Shown one piece after another: positions 1 to 11,647 of a stretch of DNA of 64,000 bases. This DNA is from Notolepis coatsorum. Taxonomy: Eukaryota > Chordata > Actinopteri > Aulopiformes > Paralepididae. The stretch is from positions 124,890,140-124,954,139 of the forward strand of contig OZ020592.1 in the NCBI GenBank assembly GCA_963971535.1, read 5' to 3'. Position numbers and translations under genes: made by a program. How positions within the stretch are numbered: position 1 is the stretch's first letter; each line of letters begins with the position of its first letter. The notes below the pieces were generated by a model, which was given only the letters and a program-made list of their open reading frames with translations, made no database searches and was not told the DNA's origin.

Positions 1-696
1 GATCTCTACATTTCTGTGACAGTACATGCGTATGATAGTACATACTGTCTTGTGGGCTATGTGTTTATATCCCACATGCTTTTTCCTTTGTTACCTTACG
101 CTCTCACATAAAAGGCTAATATCTGGAGGTCGTGTTGCTTTGTGCTGGAAAGCGGACTTTGGACGGATCTTTGGAAGTCCTTTTAGCCTCCCAGAGATCA
201 ATGCTTAGATATTCATCAAAGACAGGGGCAGGAAGGAAGGAGGCTGTTTGAAGGCCGTCAGGATACCGAGCGCTCGCAGAAGAGAATCACTTTGATTTTG
301 AAGCCCCACCAGTGCATCTTACTAAATCTGTGTTAAGATGTTGTTGTATAATTTCTTTTCTGACAGTGGTTTTGGGTATTATGCCACTAATGTAGATTAG
401 TCTATATGGTGGAAACCAGACTCGTCCATTATATCGTAGACAGATCTTCTGATCAAAGTAGGTTTAATAGTAAAAACAATTAATACAAAATACATGTGGG
501 ATGAGCTTTGGCTGAGAGGAGTGCTATCCTCTGGCCCTTGGGCTCCTTATTCTATGTGAGAATGTTTGGGCTGTGATGAATTGTCTGTCTTATTGCTTGT
601 TTTGGTCCACAGATGAAAGACAAACCACTTCACCACGCATGACTCATACTGTAGATGGGGACTGGAGCTCTACATGAAGTAAGGATTACCCCAAGC
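1..696. other. No gene seen
   Basis: Unique-looking, moderately AT-rich sequence. I see no convincing exon, RNA gene or recognisable repeat. Confidence 0.4.
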
Positions 697-851
697 ACAC
701 TCACCCAGGTGCATGCTGGGTACACATACACACTCACCCAGGTGCATGCTGGGTACACATACACACTCACCCAGGTGTATGCTGGGTACATACACACTCA
801 CCCAGGTGCATGCTGGGTACATACACACTCACCCAGGTGCATGTTGGGTAA
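697..851. repeat. Minisatellite, about 31-34-bp unit, 5 copies
   Basis: Five copies of a unit containing CTCACCCAGGTGCATGCTGG follow one another. The spacer after it alternates between a longer and a shorter form, giving two unit lengths. Confidence 0.9.
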
Positions 852-874
852 ATAGACTGGCCTTGTCTTAAATC

Positions 875-1359
875 CCTCAGTACCTACACACTCAGACAGA
901 AGCTACTAACCCTACTACCCTTAGTACCTACACACTCAGACAGAAGCTACTAACCCTACTACCCTCAGTACCTACACAATCAGACAGAAGCTACTAACCC
1001 TACTACCCTCAGTACCTACACACTCAGACAGAAGCTACTAACCCTACTACCCTCAGTACCTACACAATCAGACAGAAGCTACTAACCCTACTACCCTCAG
1101 TACCTACACAATCAGACAGAAGCTACTAACCCTACTACCCTCAGTACCTACACAATCAGACAGAAGCTACTAACCCTACTACCCTCAGTACCTACACACT
1201 CAGACAGAAGCTACTAACCCTACTACCCTCAGTACCTACACACTCAGACAGAAGCTACTAACCCTACTACCCTCAGTACCTACACAATCAGACAAGCTAC
1301 TAACCCTACTACCCTCAGTACATAACCAGACAGAAGCTACTAACACTACTACCCTCAGG
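875..1359. repeat. Minisatellite, 44-bp unit, about 11 copies
   Basis: The unit begins CCTCAGTACCTACACACTCA and contains AGCTACTAACCCTACTAC. Copies are nearly identical, and the recurring difference is ACACACTC versus ACACAATC. Confidence 0.93.
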
Positions 1360-1371
1360 ACTTATATAACA

Positions 1372-1521
1372 GGAGGTGCAAATCCAGAGCCTGCAGAATA
1401 ATGAAAGACCCTCACCACCCCAACAACAGCCTGTTCAAGCTGCTGCGGTCGGGCAAGCGCCTCCGCATATACGCAGCAAGAACAGAGAGACTAAGCTTCT
1501 TCCCCCAGGCCATCATGGGGT
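1372..1521 (+). pseudogene. LINE ORF C-terminal remnant
   Basis: One forward frame reads DPHHPNNSLFKLLRSGKRLR followed by IYAARTERLSFFPQAI. A DP-HHP, LL-SGKR, ART-R, SF-PQAI pattern is typical of the region downstream of the reverse transcriptase domain in fish LINEs. Only about 45 codons remain, with no RT domain beside it. A minisatellite begins immediately after the last recognisable codon, so the remnant is cut there. It could be misread as an exon because GGTGAGC follows it, but the protein pattern favours a LINE. Confidence 0.5.
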
Positions 1522-1880
1522 GAGCTGGACAGTCTGTGACCCACAGAGGGTGGTGGGGTGAGCAGGAGGGTCTGTGACCAACAGAGGGTGATGGGGTGAG
1601 CAGGACATTTTGTGACCCACAGAGGGTGGTGGGGTGAGCAGGACATTCTGTGACCCACAGAGGGTGGTGGGGTGAGCAGGACGGTCTGTGACCCACAGAG
1701 GGTGGTGGGGTGAGCAGGAGGGTCTGTGACCCACAGAGGGTGGTGGGGTGAGCAGGAGGGTCTGTGACCCACAGAGGGTGGTGGGGTGAGCAGGAGGGTC
1801 TGTGACCCACAGAGGGTGGTGGGGTGAGCAGGACAGTCTGTGATCCACAGAGGGTGATGGGGTGAGCAGGAGGGCCGTCC
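1522..1880. repeat. Minisatellite, 38-bp unit, about 9 copies
   Basis: The unit contains GTCTGTGACCCACAGAGGG and GTGGGGTGAGCAGGA. The first unit overlaps the end of the adjacent LINE remnant (GGGGTGAGC). Confidence 0.92.
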
Positions 1881-2044
1881 CAGACAGTCTGTGACCCAGA
1901 CCCACAGAGGCTAAAAACAAGCCACGTAAGCTTCTGACGCAGACTGGGCGTAGAAAAAGCATTAGACAGTGAGGCTCTTTTTACTTAGAGCTTAACTCGG
2001 CTGGAAAATCTAATGTAATCAGTCTGAACCAGGCACCACAAGCC

Positions 2045-2181
2045 ATCGTGTGAATAGCTACAGTACTACTTAATGTGTACGCACATGTAATTTAACAAGA
2101 CATACAGTCAAATTACCTCTAATAGCTACTACTAAATGTGTACGCACAATGTAATTTAACAAGACATACAGTAAAATGACC
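2045..2181. repeat. Tandem duplication, about 68 bp x2
   Basis: Two adjacent copies share TGTAATTTAACAAGACATAC and AATAGCTAC, with small differences. Confidence 0.8.
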
Positions 2182-2322
2182 TAAGGGCGGCATGTCCTTG
2201 TGGAGCTCTGTGGGGTCAAATCTTTGACTTGCTCTGTTCTCAAGGCCTATAAAAAATTATAATAATAAGGGGGTCAAAACATTTATATACCCTTCTTACC
2301 TGTAATTATATAACATAATATA

Positions 2323-3238
2323 TTGACAGTAGATGAAGCTGAGGAGACGATACCTGTCGTCCTCACAAATCTCACTATTGACGATGGTCCCTTCACAGCC
2401 AGGGAGTTTGCCAAAGTGAAATCCACACTGAAGCAGGGAAAAAGTTCTGGGCCGGACGGCATTCCCCCAGAGGTCTATAAGAACTGTGACCTTGACAACA
2501 TCATCCTGGAGTTCTGCAACCATGCCCTGATGAAAAACAACCAGCCTGATATGTGGTCTCTCTCTAACATCATCCCAGTGCCTAAGTCCGGAGATCTCTC
2601 GAAGCCAGACAACTACTGTGGCATAAGTCTGACATGTGTCATTGCAAAGATGTACCATCGCATGATACTAAACCGGATACGGAATGCCATCGACCCCCAC
2701 CTCAGGGAGAACCAAAATGGTTTCCGAGAGAAGAGGACCACTGTGGCCCAGATCTTGGCCTTGAGAAGAATCATCGAGGAGGTGAAGAAGAACAACCTGA
2801 CAGCGGTACTGTGCTTTATCGACTTCAAAAAGGCTTTTGACTCGATACACAGAGCCGTGATGATGAGGATACTCAAGGCCTACGGAGTCCCTCCCAATCT
2901 ACTCCGGGCCATAGGGACCATGCACACGGGTACAAGGGCCAAGGTGGTAACCCCAGACGGCAACAGTGAAGAATTTGACATCCTGGCTGGGGTGATGCAA
3001 GGGGACACCCTTGCCCCCTTCCTTTTCGTCATAGTCCTCGACTATGCGCTCAGGAAGGCCATGAATGGACGGGAGCAGGAACTTGGTCTCACAATAACCC
3101 CAAGGAGATCGAGACGACACCCCGCCATAGTCCTAACAGACCTTGACTACGCGGACGACATCAGCCTGCTCTCTGACCACGTGGAGCAGGCACAGGAACT
3201 CCAAGGTTGGCCTTAGGCTAAATGCCAAGAAAACCGAG
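2323..3238 (+). mobile_element. LINE fragment, RTE-like, reverse transcriptase part (5' piece)
   Basis: A long open frame encodes a non-LTR reverse transcriptase. Visible motifs in order are GKSSGPDGIPPEVY, SNIIPVPKSGDLSKPDNY, FIDFKKAFDSI (catalytic Asp block A), GVMQGDTLAPFLF and DLDYADDISLLSD (the YADD active site). No endonuclease domain is present, so the element is 5'-truncated, which is usual for LINEs. The frame stops making sense at 3238, exactly where a BEL/Pao LTR element is inserted. The rest of the LINE resumes at 7918. The RTE clade is assigned from the motif style and the C-terminal half and is less certain than the LINE call. Confidence 0.85.
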
Positions 3239-3650
3239 TGTAGGAGCTATTTGATGGTTTTTGTGCTTAGTTTGTAGTTTGTTAAGTTCATCACTGGGTG
3301 GCAGCACGGAGCACTGGGTGGCAGCACGGAGCGCATAGGTTTTGAATAAAGGCACAGGTGTAGGCTATGTCAATCAAGGTATCTAGGTTGGGTGACGGAG
3401 AGATCTCACGGTTTTTACCGCATGAACACACGCACGTACCCTCGCTCGGTTTAAATATTAGTAACAGCATTATGAAGTAATTATTGTTTGACTCATCACT
3501 TGTATTATGCTAAATACTTGAATTAAATGGGAACTTCACCCAACGGCAGGTGACACAGACTCGACAATGTGTATTTTCTAAATTGCGCGTCAAAGACGAG
3601 GCATCCCGCACCCAACGGAGCGTCTACAGGACATCAGGATAGTCGCTACA
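3239..3650 (+). repeat. 5' LTR of the BEL/Pao element
   Basis: Begins TGTAGGAGC, ends GCTACA, and contains an AATAAA signal near 3347. It is the near-identical partner of 7503-7917. Confidence 0.93.
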
Positions 3651-3826
3651 CAAGTAAAAACCTGATCTTACTTGGACAATGGAGGATTTTGGAACCTGGC
3701 TTGGAATGCTGCTTCTGGATAAAGATCATCATCCCGAGATAGCACACCAAAGGAGGACTGGTTAGTGTATCGCACTGGGTTGCTTGCTAATGGAGCAGCA
3801 GCATTGAAAGTTTTGTTGTTATTGTA

Positions 3827-6800
3827 TTGACTTTTTTTCACGAGAGAGACTCCAGTCTCTTAAAGGAACAGTACTTATTATCAAAAATGAATTTACGTCA
3901 TGATATTGTGGAGCCCAGCCAAGGGCAAAATATTTGTGAGCCAAGAATAAGAAAGCCTTCTTTAAAGGGATTATCAATTTTGATTGAAAGGCTCCAAACG
4001 GACAGAAATGCATATTGTACACAAGCAAGGAAATTGAAAAGGGAAATCATCACTCTTCTAGTTTCCAACGACAATGTAAATCTTGTGCACCAAAATCTAA
4101 AACAGTTCAAAGCTCTATGTCAAGTTGCCTCTGAGGCACATAATACATTGATGACTGAGTATCCTACAACTGAGGATACGCAGAGAAAGCAGGACGAATG
4201 GTTTTATGCAACAAAGGAAACAAATGATACATTTGTAAATGAAGTGTCAACATGGTTGAGCGAAAATGGGATTTTTCAGGTCAATGATGATAATGCTGAA
4301 TTGGAAAAAATTAAATCTGATTTGCATGAGGAAATTAAAGCTGGAGACAGTGAGTCTAATGTGTCTAGTAAAAGGTCAAGCAGAAGAAGCAATGCCAGTA
4401 GAGCATCAGGTTCTAGTACTGCATCTGCACGTTTAAATGCCATGGCAGAGAAAGCGGCTTTAATGGAGCAAACCGCTGCTCTGCAAAGGAAACATGAAAT
4501 AGAGGCACAAGAGGAGAAACTCAGACAGGAACAAGAGACACTCAGAAAAGTTAAGGAGCAACTGGAGCTTGATACACAAATGGCTGTTGTTACTGCAAGA
4601 CTTTCTGTGCTGGAAGGCAGTGCTGTTGGAGGAAAGGCCCCTTCAGATGGAATGAATTCCTACCTGAGCAAATCTAGTAAAGAGCTGAGACCTCAATTCA
4701 ACTTACAGGCAACTGCATTTGTGCCGAAGGAGAACACCCTGATTTCGGATCAAGGCTCAAGAGCGCCACCTATCTTTTCCACATATGATGTGCGACCAAA
4801 GGTGAATATGCACACACACTTTCAGGAGAAAGTACAACATCATGGAATTCCACAAGCAAAGGATACTACTCTCATGCCACAGTGGCAACCAAACACTGGG
4901 ACGTCTCTCACCACTACTCTAAAGCATCAGTCTCAAAACGCTTTCACGGCCTCCACTGCTGCACCTTGTAGGTCAGTAGCTGCACAGGAACGACAGTCTA
5001 CACAGAACGCAGTGCAAAATACAGTGGACCAGGATGCCATTTGTGGAATCATGCAAAGGCAGAATGAACTCACCACATTGCTCATTCAACAGCAAATGTT
5101 ATCTACTTTACCAAAAAGAGATATAACCGTATTTGATGGTGATCCATTGCACTTCATTTCCTTTGTTAGGACATTTGAACATTGTGTTGAAGAGGTAACA
5201 TGCAGTTATCAAGACTGTTTGTATTTTCTGGAGCAGTACACCAGGGGGAAGCCCAGAGAGCTGGTGCGAAGCTGCTTACACATGCCACCACAACAAGGAT
5301 ATCAAAGAGCAAAAGGTCTTTTGAAAGAACACTTTGGTAATGAGCACAGGATAGCAACAGCCTACATGGAAAAAGCCTTTCGCTGGCCTGTTGTTAAAGC
5401 AGAGGATGTAGAGGCGCTGCAGGAGTTCACGCTGTTCCTAAGAGGGTGCTGCAACGCTATAACAGAGATACAGTACATGGAGGAGATGAACGTTCCATCA
5501 AACATGAGGAATGTTATGATGAAATGGCCATACAAGCTGCGGGAAAGATGGAGGTCTACAGCTTGTGAGATACAAGAACGGCAAGGCTACAGGGCCACCT
5601 TCCCAGAGATGGTAAACTTTTTGGAGAAACAAGTCAAAATATTGTCTCATCCCATTTTTGGTGACATTTCAGATGCACGACCAAGCATCACATTAAAGCC
5701 TGTAGATAAGAGCGCGCCGCTACCCAGGAGCAGCATTAAAGGAAGCAGTTTTGCAATAACCATCGCAACCAACCAAGCTGAAACTGTGCCCACAGTGCAC
5801 ATGATGCCAAAGCAGCCTACCGTAACTAAGGAGTTGTCCTCAGAGGCCTGCCTCTATTGTGAAGAGTCACATCCATTTTCTAAGTGTTTTAAACTGAATA
5901 CGATTTCTCAACGGGAGAAAATTGATTTTCTGAGAGGAAAAGGAATTTGTTTTGGATGCTTGAAGTCTGGCCACATGAGTAAGGAATGCAGAAGTCGTCT
6001 GACCTGTGATGAATGCAATCTTAAACACCTGACTATTCTGCATGTCCACAACAACGACAAATTGACCAAGTCACAAGAAACACCAGTCAGTAGTGCACTT
6101 GTGTCTCTTCAGGCATGTGGTTGTACTGGGGCCGGAGACCACGACTGTACCCTTTCCATTGTTCCAGTACAGTTGAGATCCAAGAAAGGAAATGGAGTGC
6201 TGCAGACCTACGCCTTCTTAGACCCAGGAAGTACAGCAACCTTCTGTACCAACCATCTTATGAAGAAGCTGAATCTACAGGGTACAAAGACCAACATTCT
6301 TATGCGCACTATGGGTCAAGAAAAGGTAATTGAAAGCCAAATCCTTACAGGACTGGAAGTGTCCAAGTTGGATAATAACCACTTTATGGAGCTCCCAGAA
6401 ACGTTCACACATGAAACAATCCCTGTTTCAAAGAGTAACATCCCTACTCAGCAAGATATTGAAAAATGGGAATATCTGAAGGGTATCAGGATCCCAGAAT
6501 TGGACGCTGATGTTGAACTTTTGATTGGAGCTAATGCATCAAAACTCATGGAACCCTGGGAAATTATCAACAGCCAAGGTGATGGACCTTATGCCGTGAA
6601 GACCCTATTGGGGTGGGTCGTCAATGGTCCTTTGAGGGGTAATAATGGTTGTCAGAGAAGCTGCTCGACCATATATGCCAATAGGACATCCATTGTCAAA
6701 CTGGAGGAGCTGTTGGTCTCTCAGTACAACCAAGAGTTAAACGAGAAGTCACTGGAGGAGCAGCAGGAGATGTCAAGAGAGGACCCAAGTTTTATGGAGA

Positions 6801-7297
6801 TCTTGGAGAAGTCTATTTGCATGCAGGAAGGACATTATTGCATGGACTTGCCTTTTAAAATGGATGGCATCACCATGCCAAACAACAGGTGCATTGTGGA
6901 ACAGCACCTTCAGAGTCTGAAAATAAAGTTTGAACGGAATAAGGGCTACCAAAATGAGTACACAGATTTTCTTACTCATGCGATTGACAGTGGCTACGGA
7001 GAAATTGTGCCTCAAGTCCAGCCGGACTACAAAAATGGCAGTGTGTGGTATCGCCCTCATCACTGGGTGTGCCACCCAAAGAAGGAAAGACTGAGAGTGG
7101 AAAAGCGAGCACACACCAGACGTGGAATTTTTCCAATCGTCAGTCCCAGTGACCAGTTGGGGTTCTCGTCACCATTCACCTTGCTACCAAAACTGTTGTT
7201 GCAAGAAATGTGTCGAAGGAACATGTCTTGGGATGACCCCATACCCCAGACATTCTCACAGCGATGGGCAAAGGGCTTGTACGGGCAGTACGGTTGA
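3827..7297 (+). pseudogene. BEL/Pao gag-protease-like coding relic
   Basis: Inside the LTR element. In order it shows a basic, coiled-coil-prone N-terminal region rich in Glu/Lys/Gln, a gag-like core (ITVFDGDPLHFISFVRTFEH), cysteine knuckles (CLYCEESHPFSKC, GICFGCLKSGHMSKEC), and an aspartic-protease-like DPGSTATF block followed by the LIGAN and GWVVNGPL motifs typical of BEL/Pao elements. It is treated as a fossil because the rest of the polymerase is not intact. Confidence 0.85.
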
Positions 7298-7502
7298 AGA
7301 CCAAGACAGGGCAGTTGGAGCGGCCCATATCCAAGCTCTTTCTGCTTCAAGAAGCAGTGGAAGGTCTGGCGGTAAAGGTCACGACCCAACGTTGAGTTAC
7401 GTGCTGGTAACCTCTGGCTCAGAGAAGAACCAAGAACACTTGTTATAGCTCCTTTTTTCTTCTTTAATGTAATTGTTTTCCACCTTCACATTTGGGGCCG
7501 GT

Positions 7503-7917
7503 GTGTAGGAGCTATTTGATGGTTTTGGTGCTTAGTTTGTAGTTTGTTAAGTTCATCACTAGGTGGCAGCACGGAGCACTGGGTGGCAGCACTGAGCGCA
7601 TAGGTTTTGAATAAAGGCACAGGTGTAGGCTATGTCAATCAAGGTATCTAGGTATGGGTGATGGAGAGATCTCACGGTTTTTACCGCATGAACACACGCA
7701 CGTACCCTCGCTCGGTTTAAATATTAGTAACAGCATTATGAAGTAATTATTGTTTGACTCATCACTTGTATTATGCTAAATACTTGAATTAAATGGGAAC
7801 TTCACCCAACGGCAGGTGACACAGACTCGACAATGTGTATTTTCTAAATTGCGCATCAAAGACGAGGCATCCCCGCACCCAACGGAGCGTCTACAGGACA
7901 TCAGGATAGTCGCTACA
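7503..7917 (+). repeat. 3' LTR of the BEL/Pao element
   Basis: Begins TGTAGGAGC and ends GCTACA, with the target duplication CCGAG following at 7918-7922. It differs from the 5' LTR at only a handful of positions. Confidence 0.93.
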
Positions 7918-8556
7918 CCGAGGTCATATTGTATAACATCCTCCCGGATCATCCACCTCTAAGGACAACAGGAGGCACTGCTCTAAAGGAAGTCGGTGAT
8001 TTCAAATACCTGGGCTCGTGGGTCAACTCGTCCGAGCAAGACCTTAAAGTGAGGAAGGCGCTTGCGTGGAGGGCTCTGAACGGCATGACCAGTGTGTGGA
8101 AATCCAACCTCCCCCGTCAAATCAAGCTCAACTTCTTTCATGCAACAGTTGAGTCTGTCCTTTTGTATGGCAGTGAATGCTGGACCTTGAAGCCCACCCT
8201 GCAGAAGTCCTTGGATGGGTGCTACACCAGAATGATGCGTGTGGTGCTCAACATCAACAGGGATGAGCATGTCACTAATGCAAACTTGTATGGGGGGGTG
8301 CTAAAGGTGAGCGATAAAGTGGCAGTCAGGAGAATGAGGCTGGCAGGTCACTGCCAGAGACACCATGAGCTGCCAACCAGCAAACTTGTGCTGTGGGAAC
8401 CAACACGGGCATCGATCACGAGGACGTCCCACATTAACCTACGTGGACGTACTCAGGAGAGATGCGGGAACAGAATGCACCGGCGAGCTAGCCAGATGCA
8501 TGGAGGATCGGGATGACTGGAAGCACCGATGGAGGGCCCGTCCGAGGACGACCTAG
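7918..8556 (+). mobile_element. LINE fragment, RTE-like, C-terminal part (3' piece)
   Basis: This continues the LINE interrupted at 3238. The frame reads FKYLGSWVNSSEQDLKVRKA, then KLNFFHATVESVLLYGSECW and TRMMRVVLNINRDEHVTN, the usual thumb and C-terminal region of this LINE type. Near 8400 the reading moves by one base, because HRSRGRPTLTYVDVLRRDAG and CMEDRDDWKHRWRAR lie in the next frame. A single-base indel has therefore broken it. It ends before a TC/TA microsatellite. Confidence 0.8.
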
Positions 8557-8669
8557 ATAGATATATACAGGAGACAAGTTTTGAGAATGCAGTTTTAAGA
8601 TTTTTTAATCAGTGATGAATAGTGTAGGCTAATTTGTATGATTAATAATAATTATTCTAAAATGAAATA

Positions 8670-8775
<106 letters not shown>

Positions 8776-8868
8776 GGATGAAGCCCTTCATTTAAAAATC
8801 TATGGGATACAGAAGGACCTCTTCAGAGATTATAAACAGGCCTGCCCACATATACCCATACACACATA

Positions 8869-9230
8869 CACTCACTCACTCACTCACTCACTCACTCACT
8901 CACTCACTCACTCACTCACTCACTCACTCACTCACTCACTCACTCACTCACTCACTCACTCACCGAATCACTCACCGAATCACTCACTCACTCACTCACT
9001 CACTCACTCACTCACTCACTCACTCACTCACTCACTCACTCACTCACTCACTCTGTCACTCACTCTGTCACTCACTCACTCACTCACTCACTCACTCACT
9101 CACCGAATCACTCACTCACTCACTCACTCACTCACTCACTCACTCACTCACTCACTCACTCACTCACTCACTCACTCACTCACTCACTCACTCACTCACT
9201 CACTCACTCACTCACTCACTCACTCACTCA
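8869..9230. repeat. (ACTC)n microsatellite, about 360 bp
   Basis: About 90 tetranucleotides, interrupted only by a few CCGAAT and CTGTC variants. It is open in several frames and not coding. Confidence 0.97.
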
Positions 9231-9585
9231 AAAACGAGATTAGTGATTCATCATTTAATCCCATCTGGAGTGAGACGATCTGTTCTCTCACTTCAGTGCC
9301 AAATACTGACCTCGAAGCAGGGAGGGATCATTATCTGGTATAGTAAAGCAGCCGCACTTAAATCAACGCCACCTCTCTTTCTTCACTGTATTGTATCCGT
9401 CTCTCTCTTAGTAGTTCACCTTGTTGTCTACACTTTTTGAGCTAAACACTTGAATCAGGAGCATTCTCTGTTAAAAAGTAAAACGGTCATACTTCAATTA
9501 ACCTCACTTTTCAATCATTGTACCCGTCTCTCTTGTGGTTCTTTAGAGTGTGCTGAATGTCCAAGGGCCGTTACAGTACTCCCCT

Positions 9586-9702
<117 letters not shown>

Positions 9703-9839
9703 TGAGTTTGTCTATGCCTGGGTCTTCTAATATGTCATGATGTGCTCTGTCCTTGTGTCCATGACTGTATTGTATCACTGTATCCCTATCGTATGTTCTA
9801 CTATATGTGCTTTTGTTTGTGTTTTTATTCTAATGTTAT

Positions 9840-10070
9840 TTATCTAGCTTTTATTCTGTTTGTATTGCTAACTCTTTTTTACACAGGATTTTAGCCTGTA
9901 CCTTCTGGCAGGGGGACTGTCTGCCAATGGAAATTAGCCTTGGCTCAAATTGGGTGCATTTACGTTTTTAAATGTTTTAATAATGTACGCAGCCTGTCCC
10001 CCTTGAACAAATAAAGTAAACCTAAACCAAGCGTCTTTGAGCATCTGGAAAAGCGCTATATAAAACAGAT

Positions 10071-10071
<1 letters not shown>
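9840..10071 (+). mobile_element. LINE 3' UTR-like fragment
   Basis: The block contains AAATTAGCCTTGGCTCAAAT and ends AAAAGCGCTATATAAAACAG before a TTA repeat. A GCGCTATATAAA end followed by a short A/T-rich repeat is typical of L2-like LINE 3' ends in fish. No coding part is present. Confidence 0.5.

Positions 10072-10157
<86 letters not shown>
10072..10157. repeat. (TTA)n microsatellite
   Basis: About 28 uninterrupted ATT triplets following the LINE-like 3' end. Confidence 0.97.
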
Positions 10158-10158
<1 letters not shown>

Positions 10159-10199
10159 ACTTAAATCCACCTGCTGTCTGTTTTATAGAAGGGATGGAC

Positions 10200-10500
10200 G
10201 CCCCCCCCCTACCCTCCTCCCCCTCACGGGCTCCATGTAACGCGGAAGTGCAAAGAGAATCAAAGAGCCAATTACAGCCGCGCGGCGCGATTAACGGCAG
10301 CTCTCCTCCGGCGTCGATGCTGCAGCCGGTAGAAGAGACGTGACGTCCACTCGACACCGGGACCGTTCATTTCTTCGAGATACAGCAGGACACAACAACG
10401 CGCTCACGATCAAAGAACGCATCCGAGGACTAATTTACTCCCTCTGCGCTAAATCCGCATCCATAACCGGCATAACGACGGCTACGTGTGGTTACCGTTT
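10200..10500 (+). promoter_or_regulatory. CpG-rich block, candidate promoter/first exon
   Basis: After a C-rich run the sequence becomes locally CpG-rich (GCCGCGCGGCGCGATTAACG, CCGGCGTCGATG), unlike its AT-rich, repeat-laden surroundings. It also contains GACGTGACGTCC, which resembles a CREB/ATF site. An exon-like segment with good splice signals follows at 10654. It could be the promoter of NIM1K, whose coding part starts 16 kb downstream on the same strand, or of an unrelated transcript. No transcript evidence is available here. Confidence 0.35.
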
Positions 10501-10653
10501 ACTGTATGTGTGCAGTGTCGGTGTGCAGGTCTTTTTTCCGCCTCCCGTGTCTGCCTTGGCTTGGCCACTGGTCTGCCGACACATACAGTATAAATCACTC
10601 ATCATTCGTTGACTTTATTTTGTTGCATGATTGTTGATTCACCTGTTCTTCAG

Positions 10654-10711
10654 ATGGAGAGGACACTGCAACAAGGATTCACATTCTTCTAAATGGCTGA
10701 TCGCTCTGAGG
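10654..10711 (+). other. Candidate 5' untranslated or first coding exon
   Basis: A 58-nt segment lies between a polypyrimidine acceptor (CACCTGTTCTTCAG) and a strong donor (GAGG then GTAAGATG). It contains a closed 12-codon frame, MERTLQQGFTFF, ending in TAA. A second ATG opens MADRSEG into the donor. If it belongs to NIM1K it is untranslated and carries upstream ORFs. If not, it could start an unseen protein. Confidence 0.35.
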
Positions 10712-10741
10712 GTAAGATGATGTATTCATTATGATTAATTG

Positions 10742-10875
10742 AAAATGGGGGGACCCTGATGTAAACAAGACGAAAGTCTTTCTCTGGTCTGACTGCATCC
10801 CCTTAACAATTGTGTGTATTGAGCTGTACTGTATTGTACTACCCAGTAATACAATTTTCAATCAATCAATTCATC
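10742..10875 (+). repeat. Interspersed repeat, LINE/SINE 3' end, copy 1
   Basis: Shares GACCCTGATGTAAACAAGAC and GAAAGTCTTTCTCTGGTCTG with 31010-31097 (+) and 50990-51143 (-). It ends in a (TCAA)n tail, which suggests a retrotransposed element 3' end. Confidence 0.75.
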
Positions 10876-11647
10876 CCTCATTCTTTTTGTTTGTGCGCAA
10901 CATGCATGGAAATTACTTTTTATATTGCGTGTAGTTCTAGATACTTTTTTTCCCCTCTACGGGTCAAACTTGTGTATTATTTAGTCGTTAAATTATCATG
11001 AATTACCCACTCTGGCTCTGGGTGTTGTGTTTTTGTACATTTAGTCATTTAGAATTATGACTGTACTGTGTTGACTTTACGTGTGTTGACTTTACGTGTG
11101 TATTTTGTTCCTCGGCCTTTTGTCCCGTGTCTTTGCTGTCAGGTTTGCCTGACGAAGCCCATGTTTAAACATTGCAAGAAACAAGTCACAAGCAAATGGA
11201 GCTTTAATTAATGTCCTTTTGATGACATCGTGGTAGATGGGATGGCTGGAGTTGATTATGATGTTGATTATTGTAAAATGGACTGGTTAATAATGGTCTT
11301 TATTTATCTATTATTTAGTTATACCTAGTTTTTTCTTTTATACATATAATACCCCACATAAGCAAACAAAAATATAGACAAAATAGAAGGTTAAAGTCTC
11401 ATTTGAAAAATTATGTTTTATACAAAACATTAATGTAAAATAAAAATCTAAGGTAATGTATGTCAAAAGTCCGGCATGGGCTTATTAAGACACATAACGT
11501 ACCAGATAAGCCCTTGTGAACCCTGTAAGCGTGCTTTATGATTTAACTATTAAAATCTTTTTTCTATGCAGTAAAAACTTCTGCTAAAATCTGAAATTCA
11601 TTAGCTTTCAATATCTGTTGTAACCTTTCTCTGAGCATACTTCCTAG
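10876..11647. other. No gene seen
   Basis: AT-rich sequence. I see no gene, splice-bounded exon or clear repeat apart from a short direct duplication of GTGTTGACTTTAC near 11070-11096. Confidence 0.4.

Larger units (their letters stand above)
3239..7917 (+). mobile_element. BEL/Pao LTR retrotransposon, broken, young
   Basis: Two direct LTRs of about 412-415 bp begin TGTAGGAGC and end TCGCTACA. They flank an internal region with a BEL/Pao-type gag and protease-like coding stretch. A 5-bp target duplication CCGAG lies at 3234-3238 and 7918-7922, so the borders are exact. The LTRs look about 98-99% identical by eye, so the insertion is recent. The element sits inside an older LINE. It is broken: the polymerase part is not seen intact and the element is much shorter than a complete BEL element. 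Confidence 0.92.

Noticed and set aside
1376-1521. Possible host exon with GGTGAGC donor followed by a donor-containing minisatellite
   Set aside because: The peptide matches the LINE C-terminal pattern, so the resemblance to the NIM1K junction arrays is probably coincidental.
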